A DNA stretch of 64,000 nucleotides from RQOF01 sp964461135 (GTDB lineage Bacteria > Calditrichota > Calditrichia > RBG-13-44-9). The notes beneath the pieces are model-generated. The model ran no database searches. It saw only the letters and a list, made by a program, of their open reading frames with translations, and was not told the origin of the DNA. Made by a program: the position numbers and the translations under genes. The stretch covers positions 1 to 64,000 of the forward strand of contig CAYWTB010000004.1 of NCBI GenBank assembly GCA_964461135.1. Direction: 5' to 3'. Positions 8,305-16,174 of the stretch are shown here, one piece after another (within the stretch, counting starts at the first letter, position 1; every line of letters begins with the position of its first letter).

Positions 8305-8854
8305 TGGAGGTTGGGTTTTTAATATGACGATCAAAAAGGGCATTAAAAATGATAATAAACATGCCTACGGTCACAGCAACGTCAGCAATATTAAATACCG
8401 GCCAGCGATCCATAGAGTAGCCTCTGAAATTAAAAAATAAAAATTTAAAGGGGGAAATATGCAGATTAAAAAATTCAAAATCCAGAAAATCGACTACCCG
8501 GCCATAGAGAAAACGGTCAATTAAATTGCCGAATGCACCACCCAGGATGAAGGCGAATGCCACCCGTAACATTTTATGATCTCTTAAAGTAAAAAGATAA
8601 TAAAATATAACAACAATTGCCACGATGGATAAAATGGTAAAAAACAGTTTATTTTCAATCCGCAGACCAAATGCGATTCCCGGGTTTTCCACATAAGTCA
8701 ATCTAAAAAAATTTCCCAAAACCGACACGGAATAGACCGGTTTTAAAAAAATCCTGGCCAGATATTTGGTTATCTGATCCAGGATCAGCACAACAATAAT
8801 AATTCCTAAAACCAGTTTATAATGCGGATTCTTATCGACTATTTTTCCAAGCAA
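8282..8854 (-). CDS. lspA: Lipoprotein signal peptidase (signal peptidase II)
   Basis: This inner-membrane aspartyl peptidase cleaves the signal peptide of prolipoproteins. Four membrane helices are evident, and the two catalytic aspartates lie in VVDF (Asp122) and FNIAD (Asp158), preceded by the conserved GNLIDR. The 190-residue length is slightly above average because of a longer loop before the last helix. The start is TTG at 8854, directly after the TAG of the preceding gene, with GGAG seven bases upstream. Its presence implies lipoprotein export; at least one lipoprotein is encoded nearby (13463-14107). Confidence 0.95.
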   Translation of the reverse strand: MLGKIVDKNPHYKLVLGIIIVVLILDQITKYLARIFLKPVYSVSVLGNFFRLTYVENPGIAFGLRIENKLFFTILSIVAIVVIFYYLFTLRDHKMLRVAFAFILGGAFGNLIDRFLYGRVVDFLDFEFFNLHISPFKFLFFNFRGYSMDRWPVFNIADVAVTVGMFIIIFNALFDRHIKNPTSNDTSEGD

Positions 8855-9223
8855 CTACTTTCTCCGGGATTCTGCCTGCTTGCATGGGACACAGATCCGG
8901 GTGGTGGGTACCGCTTTCAGACGTTCCTCATCAATTTCCTTTCCGCAAACTCTGCAGATACCATACTCACCCAGTTCAATAGCAGTTAAAGACCTTTCGA
9001 TCTGTTGAAAAAATTTCTCTTCGCGCGATAGAAAAAGGAATGCCTTTTCACGTTCCATTGCATCCGTTCCCTGATCCGCCATATGAAATGAGTAACTCGA
9101 ATTGTTTCCGGTGGCTGCTGGACTTTCCATTGCTACCTCCCGAAGATGTTCAATCCTTTCCTGCACTTCCTTGCGCTTCTCCAACAGTAATTTCTTGAAA
9201 TATGCTAATCTTTCCGCGTCCAT
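8855..9223 (-). CDS. TraR/DksA-type C4 zinc-finger protein
   Basis: A 122-residue coiled-coil and zinc-finger protein. The C-terminus has CRVCG and then CVPCK, the four cysteines of the DksA/TraR zinc finger, after a long amphipathic helix. Family members bind the RNA polymerase secondary channel and adjust transcription, often with ppGpp. The ATG at 9223 is chosen because GGGGAG lies just upstream and the longer in-frame start at 9277 would overlap ileS by 35 bases. Placement between ileS and lspA is common in related bacteria. Whether it is a true DksA orthologue cannot be decided from sequence alone. Confidence 0.88.
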   Translation of the reverse strand: MDAERLAYFKKLLLEKRKEVQERIEHLREVAMESPAATGNNSSYSFHMADQGTDAMEREKAFLFLSREEKFFQQIERSLTAIELGEYGICRVCGKEIDEERLKAVPTTRICVPCKQAESRRK

Positions 9224-9242
9224 GAACAACTCCCCATTTAAA

Positions 9243-12200
9243 TCATTTATCTTTAATTTTTTTTTCAACCGAGACAACTAAATTAATACCGTTAATTGTC
9301 AATTCCTTCTTATTTTTTATCCCATCTAAGCCTGTTTTAAGTTCAATGGCCAGGGTTTCAGACATAATATAATCGGACATCCTATTAATTGCATTACTAA
9401 TTTTTTCTGGTGCTTCAAAAGAAATTTCAATCCTGTCCGTAACCTCAAATCCCGCTTCCTTTCTTACATTTTGTATCCGATTGATAAATTCACGGGCGAT
9501 CCCCTCTATCTCAAGCTCAGGTGTAATTTCCGTATTCAGAGCGACCAGAATATTTCCCTCTCTGGCAACAATAAGATTGTCCTTTTTAATTTCTTCGAAG
9601 ATTTCAACATCTTCTCTCAAAACATGAATCTGGGTTCTTTCCACGTCCAATACTATTTCTCCATTTGTCTCCAGTCTCATTATGCTATCTTCGTTCAGAT
9701 TATCCACAATTTCAGCTACTTTTTTCATCAGTTTCCCAACCCTGGGACCAAGCTGTTTGTAAAGCGGTTTTGCCTTTTTGGTAACTATGTCGGTTGTTTT
9801 TCCAATGGTGGTAATGGACTTGACATTAATCTCTTCTTTGATAAGGTCTGCCATTATATTGACCGATTCGCGAACAGACTTACCGGGTGTTGCCACAATT
9901 ACTTCCTGCAGTGGCTGACGTACTTTTAGTTTTGCATCATTACGAAGAGATCTGGCCAGTCTGACTACCTGTTGAGCAATTCTCATCCGGTTTTCCAGAT
10001 CAGTATCCTGTTTATCTTTCATGTCTGCGGTTACTTCAGGATAATTGACCAGATGGACGGACTCAGACATGTCCCTCAACCTCAGATTTCGGTAAATTTC
10101 ATCGGAAACAAACGGCGTTATGGGTGCAGTTAATTTGCACAGGGTCAGTAAAACTTCATATAAGGTTTGATATGCTGCCAGTTTATCTTCGTTCATTTCC
10201 CCTTTCCAGAATCGGCGCCGGTTCCGTCGAACGTACCAGTTGGATACATCATCCAGCAGAAAATCGGACATGAGCCGGGCCGCCCTGGTCATATCATATA
10301 ATTCTAATTTTTCGTTAACCTGTTGAACAGTCGAATAGAGAAGAGACAATATCCACCGGTCAATCTCCGGGCGCCTGTCAAATGGTACTTGTTTTGAATC
10401 CGGATTATAGTTATCGATATTGGCATACAATGCAAAAAATCCATACGTATTGTAAAGTGTGTCAAAAAATTTACGGTAAACATCAATTATGCCTTCCACA
10501 TCAAATCTTTTGGGAACCCAGGGAGCGCTTACCGTCACAAAATACCAGCGAAGCGGATCCACCCCATACCGGGATATAACCTCCTGCGGAACCACGACAT
10601 TACCCTTGGATTTACTCATCTTCTGACCCTCCTTGTCCAGGATGAGCTCGTTAACCACGATATTTTTAAACGCCGGTTTATCGAATAATAAGGTGGATAT
10701 GGCGAGGAGTGAATAAAACCATCCCCTGGTCTGGTCCACACCTTCGCAGATGAAATCAGCCGGGAAATTTTTATCAAAAATATCCCTGTTCTCAAAAGGA
10801 TAATGCCATTGTGCATAAGGCATGCTGCCGGAGTCAAACCAGGCATCAATGACCTCCGGGACACGCTTCATGTCGTGCCCGCATTGAGAGCAGGAAATAA
10901 CGATATTGTCCACAAAGGGTTTATGCAGATCGATGTCATCCTGAACATTCTTTCCCTTCTCTTTCAATTCCTGAATACTGCCAATAGCGGTAGTGTTCTC
11001 ACAGTCTTCACATATCCATATATTCAGGGGAGTTCCCCAGTACCGGTCACGCGACAAAGCCCAGTCCACATTATTTTTCAGCCACTCTCCGAAGCGTCCC
11101 TCCCCCACTTCGGGGGGATACCAGGCTATCTCCTGATTATTTTTTAACATTTGATTTTTGAACTGTGTGGTTCCTATATACCAGGAATCTCTGGCATAAT
11201 AAAGTAGCGGCGAATCACACCGCCAGCAATGGGGGTAACTGTGCTCCACTACCTCGGTCCTAAACAGGAGTTTCCTTTTTTTCAGGTCCAGGATAATTTC
11301 AGGATCGGCATCCTTAACAAATTTACCCTTGTAATCCGTAATTTCATCTTCAAATTCTCCACTCCGGTTGACCGGACGAACCACCGGTAAATTATATTTT
11401 TGACCTACCGTGTAGTCATCTTCACCAAAAGCCGGGGCAATGTGTACAATTCCGGTACCATCCTCGGTAGTCACAAAATCTCCCGGAACAACGTAGAAAG
11501 CATCTTTTTCCGGTTTTACAAAGGTAAAAAGTTGTTCATATTTTTTATGCTCAAGTTGCCAGCCTTTAATTCTCTCTATGATGTCCAGATCATCTCCCAG
11601 TACCGTGGTTGCGCGCGGTTCGGCAATAATCAGTTTGTCCCCGTCATGATTAATTTTCAAATATTCCACCTCCGGATGCACGGCCAAAGCCACATTGGAT
11701 ATCAGGGTCCATGGTGTGGTGGTCCATACCAGGAAATAGGTGTCAGGTTCATCTGACAGCCTGAATTTGATGTAAACTGAAGGATCCTTAACTTCCCGGT
11801 ATCCCTGGGAAACCTCATGGCTGGATAAGGGTGTCTCACAACGCGGGCAATACGGTAAAATTTTAAACCCTTTGTAAATGAGATCACGATCGTAGAAATT
11901 CTTTAATATCCACCAAACACTTTCAATATAATCATTTTCAAAGGTAATATAAGGATCATCCAGATCCAGCCAGTATCCCATTCGTCTGGTGAGATCATCC
12001 CATTCTTTTTTATAATTAAATACGCTCTCCCGGCACTTTTCATTGAATTTGCTGATGCCGTACTCTTCAATCCCCTCTTTACCCTCAATGTTCAACATTT
12101 TCTCGACTTCTATTTCTACCGGCAAACCGTGAGTATCCCACCCGGCTTTACGGGTAACCATAAATCCCTTCATGGTTTTATAACGGCAGACCACATCCTT

Positions 12201-12392
12201 TATGGTACGACTGATAACATGATGAATTCCCGGTCTGCCATTGGCAGTAGGAGGACCTTCATAAAATACGAAGTGTGGCGAATTTTCCCGAATCTTCAGA
12301 CTTTTATGAAAAATATTCTCTTTTTCCCAGAAATCCAGGATTTCTTTCTCAATTTCAGCAATATTTACTTTACCGATGCGTTCTTTGAACAT
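9243..12392 (-). CDS. ileS: Isoleucyl-tRNA synthetase
   Basis: This class I synthetase charges tRNA-Ile. The 1049-residue protein has the HIGH-type motif as GIHHVISR (about residue 56) and the KMSKS motif in GQKMSKSKGN (about 590). The CP1 editing domain contains the WTTTPWTL and GTGIVHIAPAFGEDD signatures. The C-terminal region resembles the long, eukaryote-like IleS2 type rather than the short zinc-ended bacterial form, and no terminal Cys4 cluster is visible. IleS2-type enzymes are often naturally insensitive to mupirocin; that trait is inferred here, not seen. The gene is followed at 19 bases by the TraR/DksA-type gene. Confidence 0.97.
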   Translation of the reverse strand: MFKERIGKVNIAEIEKEILDFWEKENIFHKSLKIRENSPHFVFYEGPPTANGRPGIHHVISRTIKDVVCRYKTMKGFMVTRKAGWDTHGLPVEIEVEKMLNIEGKEGIEEYGISKFNEKCRESVFNYKKEWDDLTRRMGYWLDLDDPYITFENDYIESVWWILKNFYDRDLIYKGFKILPYCPRCETPLSSHEVSQGYREVKDPSVYIKFRLSDEPDTYFLVWTTTPWTLISNVALAVHPEVEYLKINHDGDKLIIAEPRATTVLGDDLDIIERIKGWQLEHKKYEQLFTFVKPEKDAFYVVPGDFVTTEDGTGIVHIAPAFGEDDYTVGQKYNLPVVRPVNRSGEFEDEITDYKGKFVKDADPEIILDLKKRKLLFRTEVVEHSYPHCWRCDSPLLYYARDSWYIGTTQFKNQMLKNNQEIAWYPPEVGEGRFGEWLKNNVDWALSRDRYWGTPLNIWICEDCENTTAIGSIQELKEKGKNVQDDIDLHKPFVDNIVISCSQCGHDMKRVPEVIDAWFDSGSMPYAQWHYPFENRDIFDKNFPADFICEGVDQTRGWFYSLLAISTLLFDKPAFKNIVVNELILDKEGQKMSKSKGNVVVPQEVISRYGVDPLRWYFVTVSAPWVPKRFDVEGIIDVYRKFFDTLYNTYGFFALYANIDNYNPDSKQVPFDRRPEIDRWILSLLYSTVQQVNEKLELYDMTRAARLMSDFLLDDVSNWYVRRNRRRFWKGEMNEDKLAAYQTLYEVLLTLCKLTAPITPFVSDEIYRNLRLRDMSESVHLVNYPEVTADMKDKQDTDLENRMRIAQQVVRLARSLRNDAKLKVRQPLQEVIVATPGKSVRESVNIMADLIKEEINVKSITTIGKTTDIVTKKAKPLYKQLGPRVGKLMKKVAEIVDNLNEDSIMRLETNGEIVLDVERTQIHVLREDVEIFEEIKKDNLIVAREGNILVALNTEITPELEIEGIAREFINRIQNVRKEAGFEVTDRIEISFEAPEKISNAINRMSDYIMSETLAIELKTGLDGIKNKKELTINGINLVVSVEKKIKDK

Positions 12393-12409
12393 TTCCCTTC
12401 ACCAAATTT

Positions 12410-12631
12410 CTACCTTTTAAATACATACATGATCAGCAATATAATAACATTCAGAATAATCAGAGTCGTTATCGGAAAATAAAATGTGAAGTTCTTTCGC
12501 TGTATGATGATATCTCCCGGTAGTCGTCCGATAAATGGTATTTTATTGCCGAATATCACTACAATGCCTGCCACAACAAGTACAGCGCCGGTAATTATCA
12601 GTATCTTTCCTAATGTATGAAACTGAACCAT
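12410..12631 (-). CDS. DUF2905 small membrane protein
   Basis: A 73-residue protein with two hydrophobic segments and the family motif IPFIGRLPGDI between them. It ends with a short basic tail. DUF2905 proteins are small inner-membrane proteins of unknown function, frequently next to housekeeping genes. It lies 17 bases upstream of ileS and 5 bases after the purine nucleoside phosphorylase gene, so it is co-transcribed. Confidence 0.88.
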   Translation of the reverse strand: MVQFHTLGKILIITGAVLVVAGIVVIFGNKIPFIGRLPGDIIIQRKNFTFYFPITTLIILNVIILLIMYVFKR

Positions 12632-12636
12632 ATCAT

Positions 12637-13458
12637 TTATAATTTCTCTACCAGACGCTTCATGAGCAATGTTAACCGGGGTTGTGCATCATTTGCCGTC
12701 TTTATAATATCAGGCACATCAGCCGGCTGAAGTGCATCCGGAAAACATTCATCCGTGACAACCGAGATTCCAAACACTTCAATATTCATATGTCTTGCAA
12801 CAATTACCTCCGGAATGGTAGACATACCGACCACATCTGCACCAATACCCCTTAAAAACCGGTATTCAGCCCGCGTTTCCAGGTTGGGACCGGAAACCGC
12901 CACATAGACACCCCGCTGGATTTTCATTTTTTCCTGTAAGGCAATTTCCTCAGCTAACCGGATCAGTCTCTTACTGTAGGGCTCGGACATGTCCGGAAAG
13001 CGGGGTCCCAGTTCATCATCATTGGGGCCGATAAGTGGATTATCTCCCAGCAGATTGATATGATCGTCCATGAGCATAATATCCCCTTTGTGGTAGAGAG
13101 GATTCATACCCCCTGCTGCGTTGGAGATGACCAGAGTCCTGATCCCCAGGAACTTCATCACCCGGATCGGAAAGGTGATTTGCTGCATGGTATATCCTTC
13201 ATAATAATGGAAGCGTCCCTGCATGGCTATCACCGGTTTTCCGGCCAGCGACCCGAAAATCAGTTTTCCCGCGTGAGTTTCCACTGTCGAGACGGGAAAG
13301 TGGGGAATATCCTGATAGGATAATTCCACCGATATATCAATTTCCCTTACCAGATCTCCCAGGCCTGTACCCAGTACGATCCCCACCTCACATTCCTGCC
13401 TGGAATGGGAACGAATAAAACCTAGCGTTTCCTCAATTCGGTCTCTTGATTCACTCAT
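12637..13458 (-). CDS. punA: Purine-nucleoside phosphorylase (trimeric, PNP-I)
   Basis: The enzyme cleaves purine nucleosides with phosphate to the free base and ribose-1-phosphate in nucleoside salvage. The 273-residue length fits the trimeric low-molecular-weight class. Recognisable segments are GIVLGTGLGDLV (phosphate-binding loop), METHAG-like VETHAGKL, MQGRFHYYEGY, LVISNAAGGMNP and GADVVGMSTIPE. The Glu (in NLETRAEYRF) and the later VVTDE segment are typical of the substrate pocket. The gene is closely packed in the operon between a lipoprotein gene and DUF2905, without apparent own promoter. Confidence 0.95.
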   Translation of the reverse strand: MSESRDRIEETLGFIRSHSRQECEVGIVLGTGLGDLVREIDISVELSYQDIPHFPVSTVETHAGKLIFGSLAGKPVIAMQGRFHYYEGYTMQQITFPIRVMKFLGIRTLVISNAAGGMNPLYHKGDIMLMDDHINLLGDNPLIGPNDDELGPRFPDMSEPYSKRLIRLAEEIALQEKMKIQRGVYVAVSGPNLETRAEYRFLRGIGADVVGMSTIPEVIVARHMNIEVFGISVVTDECFPDALQPADVPDIIKTANDAQPRLTLLMKRLVEKL

Positions 13459-13462
13459 ATTC

Positions 13463-14107
13463 TCAGTTATCTTTTTCCTTTTTTTTCAACTCTTTCTCTA
13501 ATTTTTCCTTCTCTTTCTCAATTTCATCCAGTTTCTGCTTCTCACTGTCAAGTTCTTTCTGAAGATTCTGATCCGTTAACCGTTGAATACGGATTTCTCT
13601 GATGGCATCCTGGCGGTCTTTTTCCTGGCCCCGCACGGCAAAGAAGATACTCCCGGCAACTGCTCCGGCACCGGCATAGAAATATGGAGGTATCTGGTCC
13701 ACGTCCGCATACCATAAAGGCAGACCTACCGCCAATCCACCGGCTGCTCCTATAAAAGCACCGCCGATCGCGTACCCCCAGGTGTTGCGGCTGCTTTTGG
13801 TTTTGTCAATTTCAGCTTTACTGATTTCATTGGCCTTATAGTCATAAATAATATCAAGCTTTTCGACCCGCCGTATGTCTGCAGTATTTACTGTTGTACG
13901 TTCATGATCCGTTTCCGAAACATAAGTAATAATATTGTTTTGGTTCTGGAGGATTATACCACTGTCGGTAGATCCATCGTTTAAATAAAACTTAACTGCC
14001 AGGTCATTTTTTATATTAGTGACGGTAAAGTTTTTACTCCCGCTGCAGGCTGTAAATGCCATGGCAATAACACTAAACAGAAAAACTACTTTTTTCAAAG
14101 AGGGCAT
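13463..14107 (-). CDS. Putative lipoprotein with glycine-rich membrane segment and coiled-coil tail
   Basis: A signal peptide ends in a lipobox-like AFTAC, giving Cys21 as the likely lipidated residue. A short beta-rich region (about 27-75) follows, with KFYLNDGSTDSGIIL and ITYVSETDHERTTV. A glycine/alanine-rich hydrophobic stretch lies around 110-155, and a charged Lys/Glu coiled coil fills the final 50 residues. Similar glycine-zipper lipoproteins occur in FCB bacteria, with no assigned function. It lies 5 bases after divIVA and 5 before punA. Its beta-rich part may bind a ligand; this is inference. Confidence 0.75.
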   Translation of the reverse strand: MPSLKKVVFLFSVIAMAFTACSGSKNFTVTNIKNDLAVKFYLNDGSTDSGIILQNQNNIITYVSETDHERTTVNTADIRRVEKLDIIYDYKANEISKAEIDKTKSSRNTWGYAIGGAFIGAAGGLAVGLPLWYADVDQIPPYFYAGAGAVAGSIFFAVRGQEKDRQDAIREIRIQRLTDQNLQKELDSEKQKLDEIEKEKEKLEKELKKKEKDN

Positions 14108-14111
14108 TCAT

Positions 14112-14942
14112 CTACCTTTCTTTTTTATTTTTTTTCTGCAAATCCTTCATCAGATCATCTATCTGAATTTCTTTTTTGAAAAATTCATTGATTTCATCAT
14201 CTACTTTTTTACTGATATCTTCTTCCTGTGCATCTGCAGTTTCTTTTTCCGGTCCGGATTTTTCAACTTCGGATTTCTGGGGCTTTTTCTTTTCATCTGA
14301 AACATTTTTTTTGCTATCTTTCTCCCCAGGTTTTTCCCCGGAAACTTCAGAGTCTTCCACGGCAAATTCAATATCTGTAGGTTCATCAGCCTGGGGAGGC
14401 TTCTTATCCTTTAAATCTTCTCTGGCCTGCAGGGCTATTTTTTTTCTACTGCGTGCATTTTCCAGAAACCTGAAAGCCTCTTCCGGCAGAGCATCATCAA
14501 TTTCCAGCACAGAAAGTAATTCGATCTGAGAAATGAGAATTTGTCGCAACCGATTGATGAATGATTCCTTCTGGGTCTTAAGCATACTGACTTCGTCTCT
14601 CATCTGTCTGGCTTGTTTCCTGGCCATTTCAATGATCTCAAGTGCTTTTAACTCTGCTTCTTTGATAACCAGATCAGCCTGTTTCCGGCTGCTTTCTTCA
14701 GACTGTTTTTTCACTTCCTGCACATTATACAGAGTCTCCCGCAGGTTTTTTTCATTTTCCTGATAGTCTTGCAGCTTGGTCTCCAGTTCAATTAACCGGT
14801 TATTCAACTGCTTGTTCTTCTCTAGAATCTGTTCATATTCCTCCCCGACCATTTCCAGGAATGTCTGTACTTCAATAGGATCGAAACCTCGCAGTGTCTT
14901 TTTAAATTCCTGTTTGCGTATATCCAACGGTGTTAATTTCAT
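14112..14942 (-). CDS. divIVA: DivIVA-domain coiled-coil protein
   Basis: The N-terminus LTPLDIRKQEFKKTLRGFD matches the DivIVA/GpsB membrane-associating module, followed by FLEMVGEEYEQIL. A long coiled coil reaches about residue 145, and the remaining 130 residues are highly charged with many Lys/Glu/Asp and low-complexity segments. DivIVA proteins mark curved membrane or the division site in Gram-positives and occur in some FCB members, where their role is not settled. At 276 residues it is longer than the usual form because of the charged tail. It starts the part of the run after yggS. Confidence 0.85.
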   Translation of the reverse strand: MKLTPLDIRKQEFKKTLRGFDPIEVQTFLEMVGEEYEQILEKNKQLNNRLIELETKLQDYQENEKNLRETLYNVQEVKKQSEESSRKQADLVIKEAELKALEIIEMARKQARQMRDEVSMLKTQKESFINRLRQILISQIELLSVLEIDDALPEEAFRFLENARSRKKIALQAREDLKDKKPPQADEPTDIEFAVEDSEVSGEKPGEKDSKKNVSDEKKKPQKSEVEKSGPEKETADAQEEDISKKVDDEINEFFKKEIQIDDLMKDLQKKNKKER

Positions 14943-15003
14943 ATTCCCTCTCCTCTGTTATGGAGGGTTACCAGTATTCTTGTTTATTCAATAATTAAAT
15001 ATC

Positions 15004-15747
15004 TTAATTATCATAATTTCTGGGACCGAACACAGCAGTTCCAATCCGTACCATTGTAGAACCTTCTTCAATGGCCACTTCAAAATCGGAGGACATTCCC
15101 ATAGACAAAACATCCATTTCAATAGCCGCCAGATCCAGGGCTTTTATTTTTTCTGACAATTTTCGCAATCGGATAAAACAGGGACGCACCAAATCCATAT
15201 CATCGCTGAATAATCCGATGGTCATCAATCCTTTAACCCTGATGTGGGATAAGTCACTGAGCAATGAAACCAACTCAGGTGCATAGTCAGGATCACAGCC
15301 ATACTTAGAGCTTTCACCACTGGTATTTACTTCCACCAGAACCGGCATTATTTTTTCCCCATCTGCACAGCGTTTGTCTATTTCCTGTGCCAGATGAAAC
15401 GAATCCAGGGATTGAACAGTATCGAACAAATCAATCGAATATTTTACCTTATTTGTCTGAAGATGACCTACCATATGCCAAATGGCGGGCAATATTTTCC
15501 CGTGTTTTGCCCGGGCTTCCTGTATTTTATTCTCCCCAATGTTCCGGATTCCCGCCTCAATTGCCTCATTTATGCGCTGAGGTTCAATAGTTTTGGTTAC
15601 CGCTACCAGAGTGATATCAGAGATATCCCGTCCAGTTCTACCAGCGGCTTTGCCAATCCGTTCCCGACACTTTTGCAAATTGTCTTTTATTGATATCACG
15701 ACGTTCTTGTTATTGATCCTTGATGATACCTGAATGAGTCTGTTCAT
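15004..15747 (-). CDS. YggS/PLPBP family pyridoxal-phosphate homeostasis protein
   Basis: This family binds PLP through a conserved Lys, seen here in TLVAVTKTI, and has a single alanine-racemase-like TIM barrel. Further motifs are GENKIQEA, WHMVGHLQTNKVK and SMGMSSDFEVAIEEGSTMVR. It helps maintain vitamin B6 pools and has no known catalytic reaction. The 247-residue length is slightly more than usual owing to an N-terminal extension; an internal start is possible. Its start overlaps the DUF3467 stop by 4 bases. Location beside divIVA mirrors the yggS-divIVA proximity seen in many bacteria. Confidence 0.93.
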   Translation of the reverse strand: MNRLIQVSSRINNKNVVISIKDNLQKCRERIGKAAGRTGRDISDITLVAVTKTIEPQRINEAIEAGIRNIGENKIQEARAKHGKILPAIWHMVGHLQTNKVKYSIDLFDTVQSLDSFHLAQEIDKRCADGEKIMPVLVEVNTSGESSKYGCDPDYAPELVSLLSDLSHIRVKGLMTIGLFSDDMDLVRPCFIRLRKLSEKIKALDLAAIEMDVLSMGMSSDFEVAIEEGSTMVRIGTAVFGPRNYDN

Positions 15748-16082
15748 TCCTCTTTGCCGGTGACCGTGGGTGGTTTAAATCCAATCTGTTTGGTCGAATC
15801 CGGCATTCCGTGTAATTTTATCTCCCCGTACTGTGCTTCATACTTTTGGACATTGTCTTCCAGAGCCTTTAAAAAACTTTTGGCATGCTGAGGTGTCATT
15901 ATGATCCTTGCATACACTTTCGTCTTGGGGACACCGGGCAGAACGCGGGTAAAATCAAATACGAATTCGGCCGGTGAATGGGTAATAAGTGCAAGGTTCG
16001 AATAAATACCCTCTCCTTGCTCGGGACTTAATTCAATATTAATTTGTTGAGGTTGATTCTGTCGTTGGTCTTTAGGTTCCAT
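15744..16082 (-). CDS. DUF3467 protein
   Basis: A 112-residue protein with the DUF3467 core: EGIYSNLALITHSPAEFVFD, followed by TRVLPGVPKTKVYARIIMTP and a C-terminal helical part. The family is small, cytosolic and of unknown function, widespread in FCB bacteria. The N-terminus is Gln/Pro-rich. It is the first gene of the minus-strand run and is divergent from dnaG, with 92 bases between the starts. Confidence 0.88.
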   Translation of the reverse strand: MEPKDQRQNQPQQINIELSPEQGEGIYSNLALITHSPAEFVFDFTRVLPGVPKTKVYARIIMTPQHAKSFLKALEDNVQKYEAQYGEIKLHGMPDSTKQIGFKPPTVTGKEE

Positions 16083-16104
16083 TGTACATCCATTTTATTA
16101 TGGT

Positions 16105-16133
16105 TTGAAAATTATAAGCCTTAAATTTAAGAT
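16105..16133. promoter_or_regulatory. Overlapping divergent promoters for dnaG and the DUF3467 run
   Basis: For dnaG a TTGAAA (16105-16110) is separated by 17 bases from TAAGAT (16128-16133). For the minus-strand run a perfect TATAAT is found in the same place (complement of attata, 16111-16116), without a clear -35. The two units therefore share about 90 bases and may compete for polymerase. Confidence 0.45.
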
Positions 16134-16174
16134 ATTAATAAAAATAAGTCAAGCAAACTGTAATTCCTCGAAAA

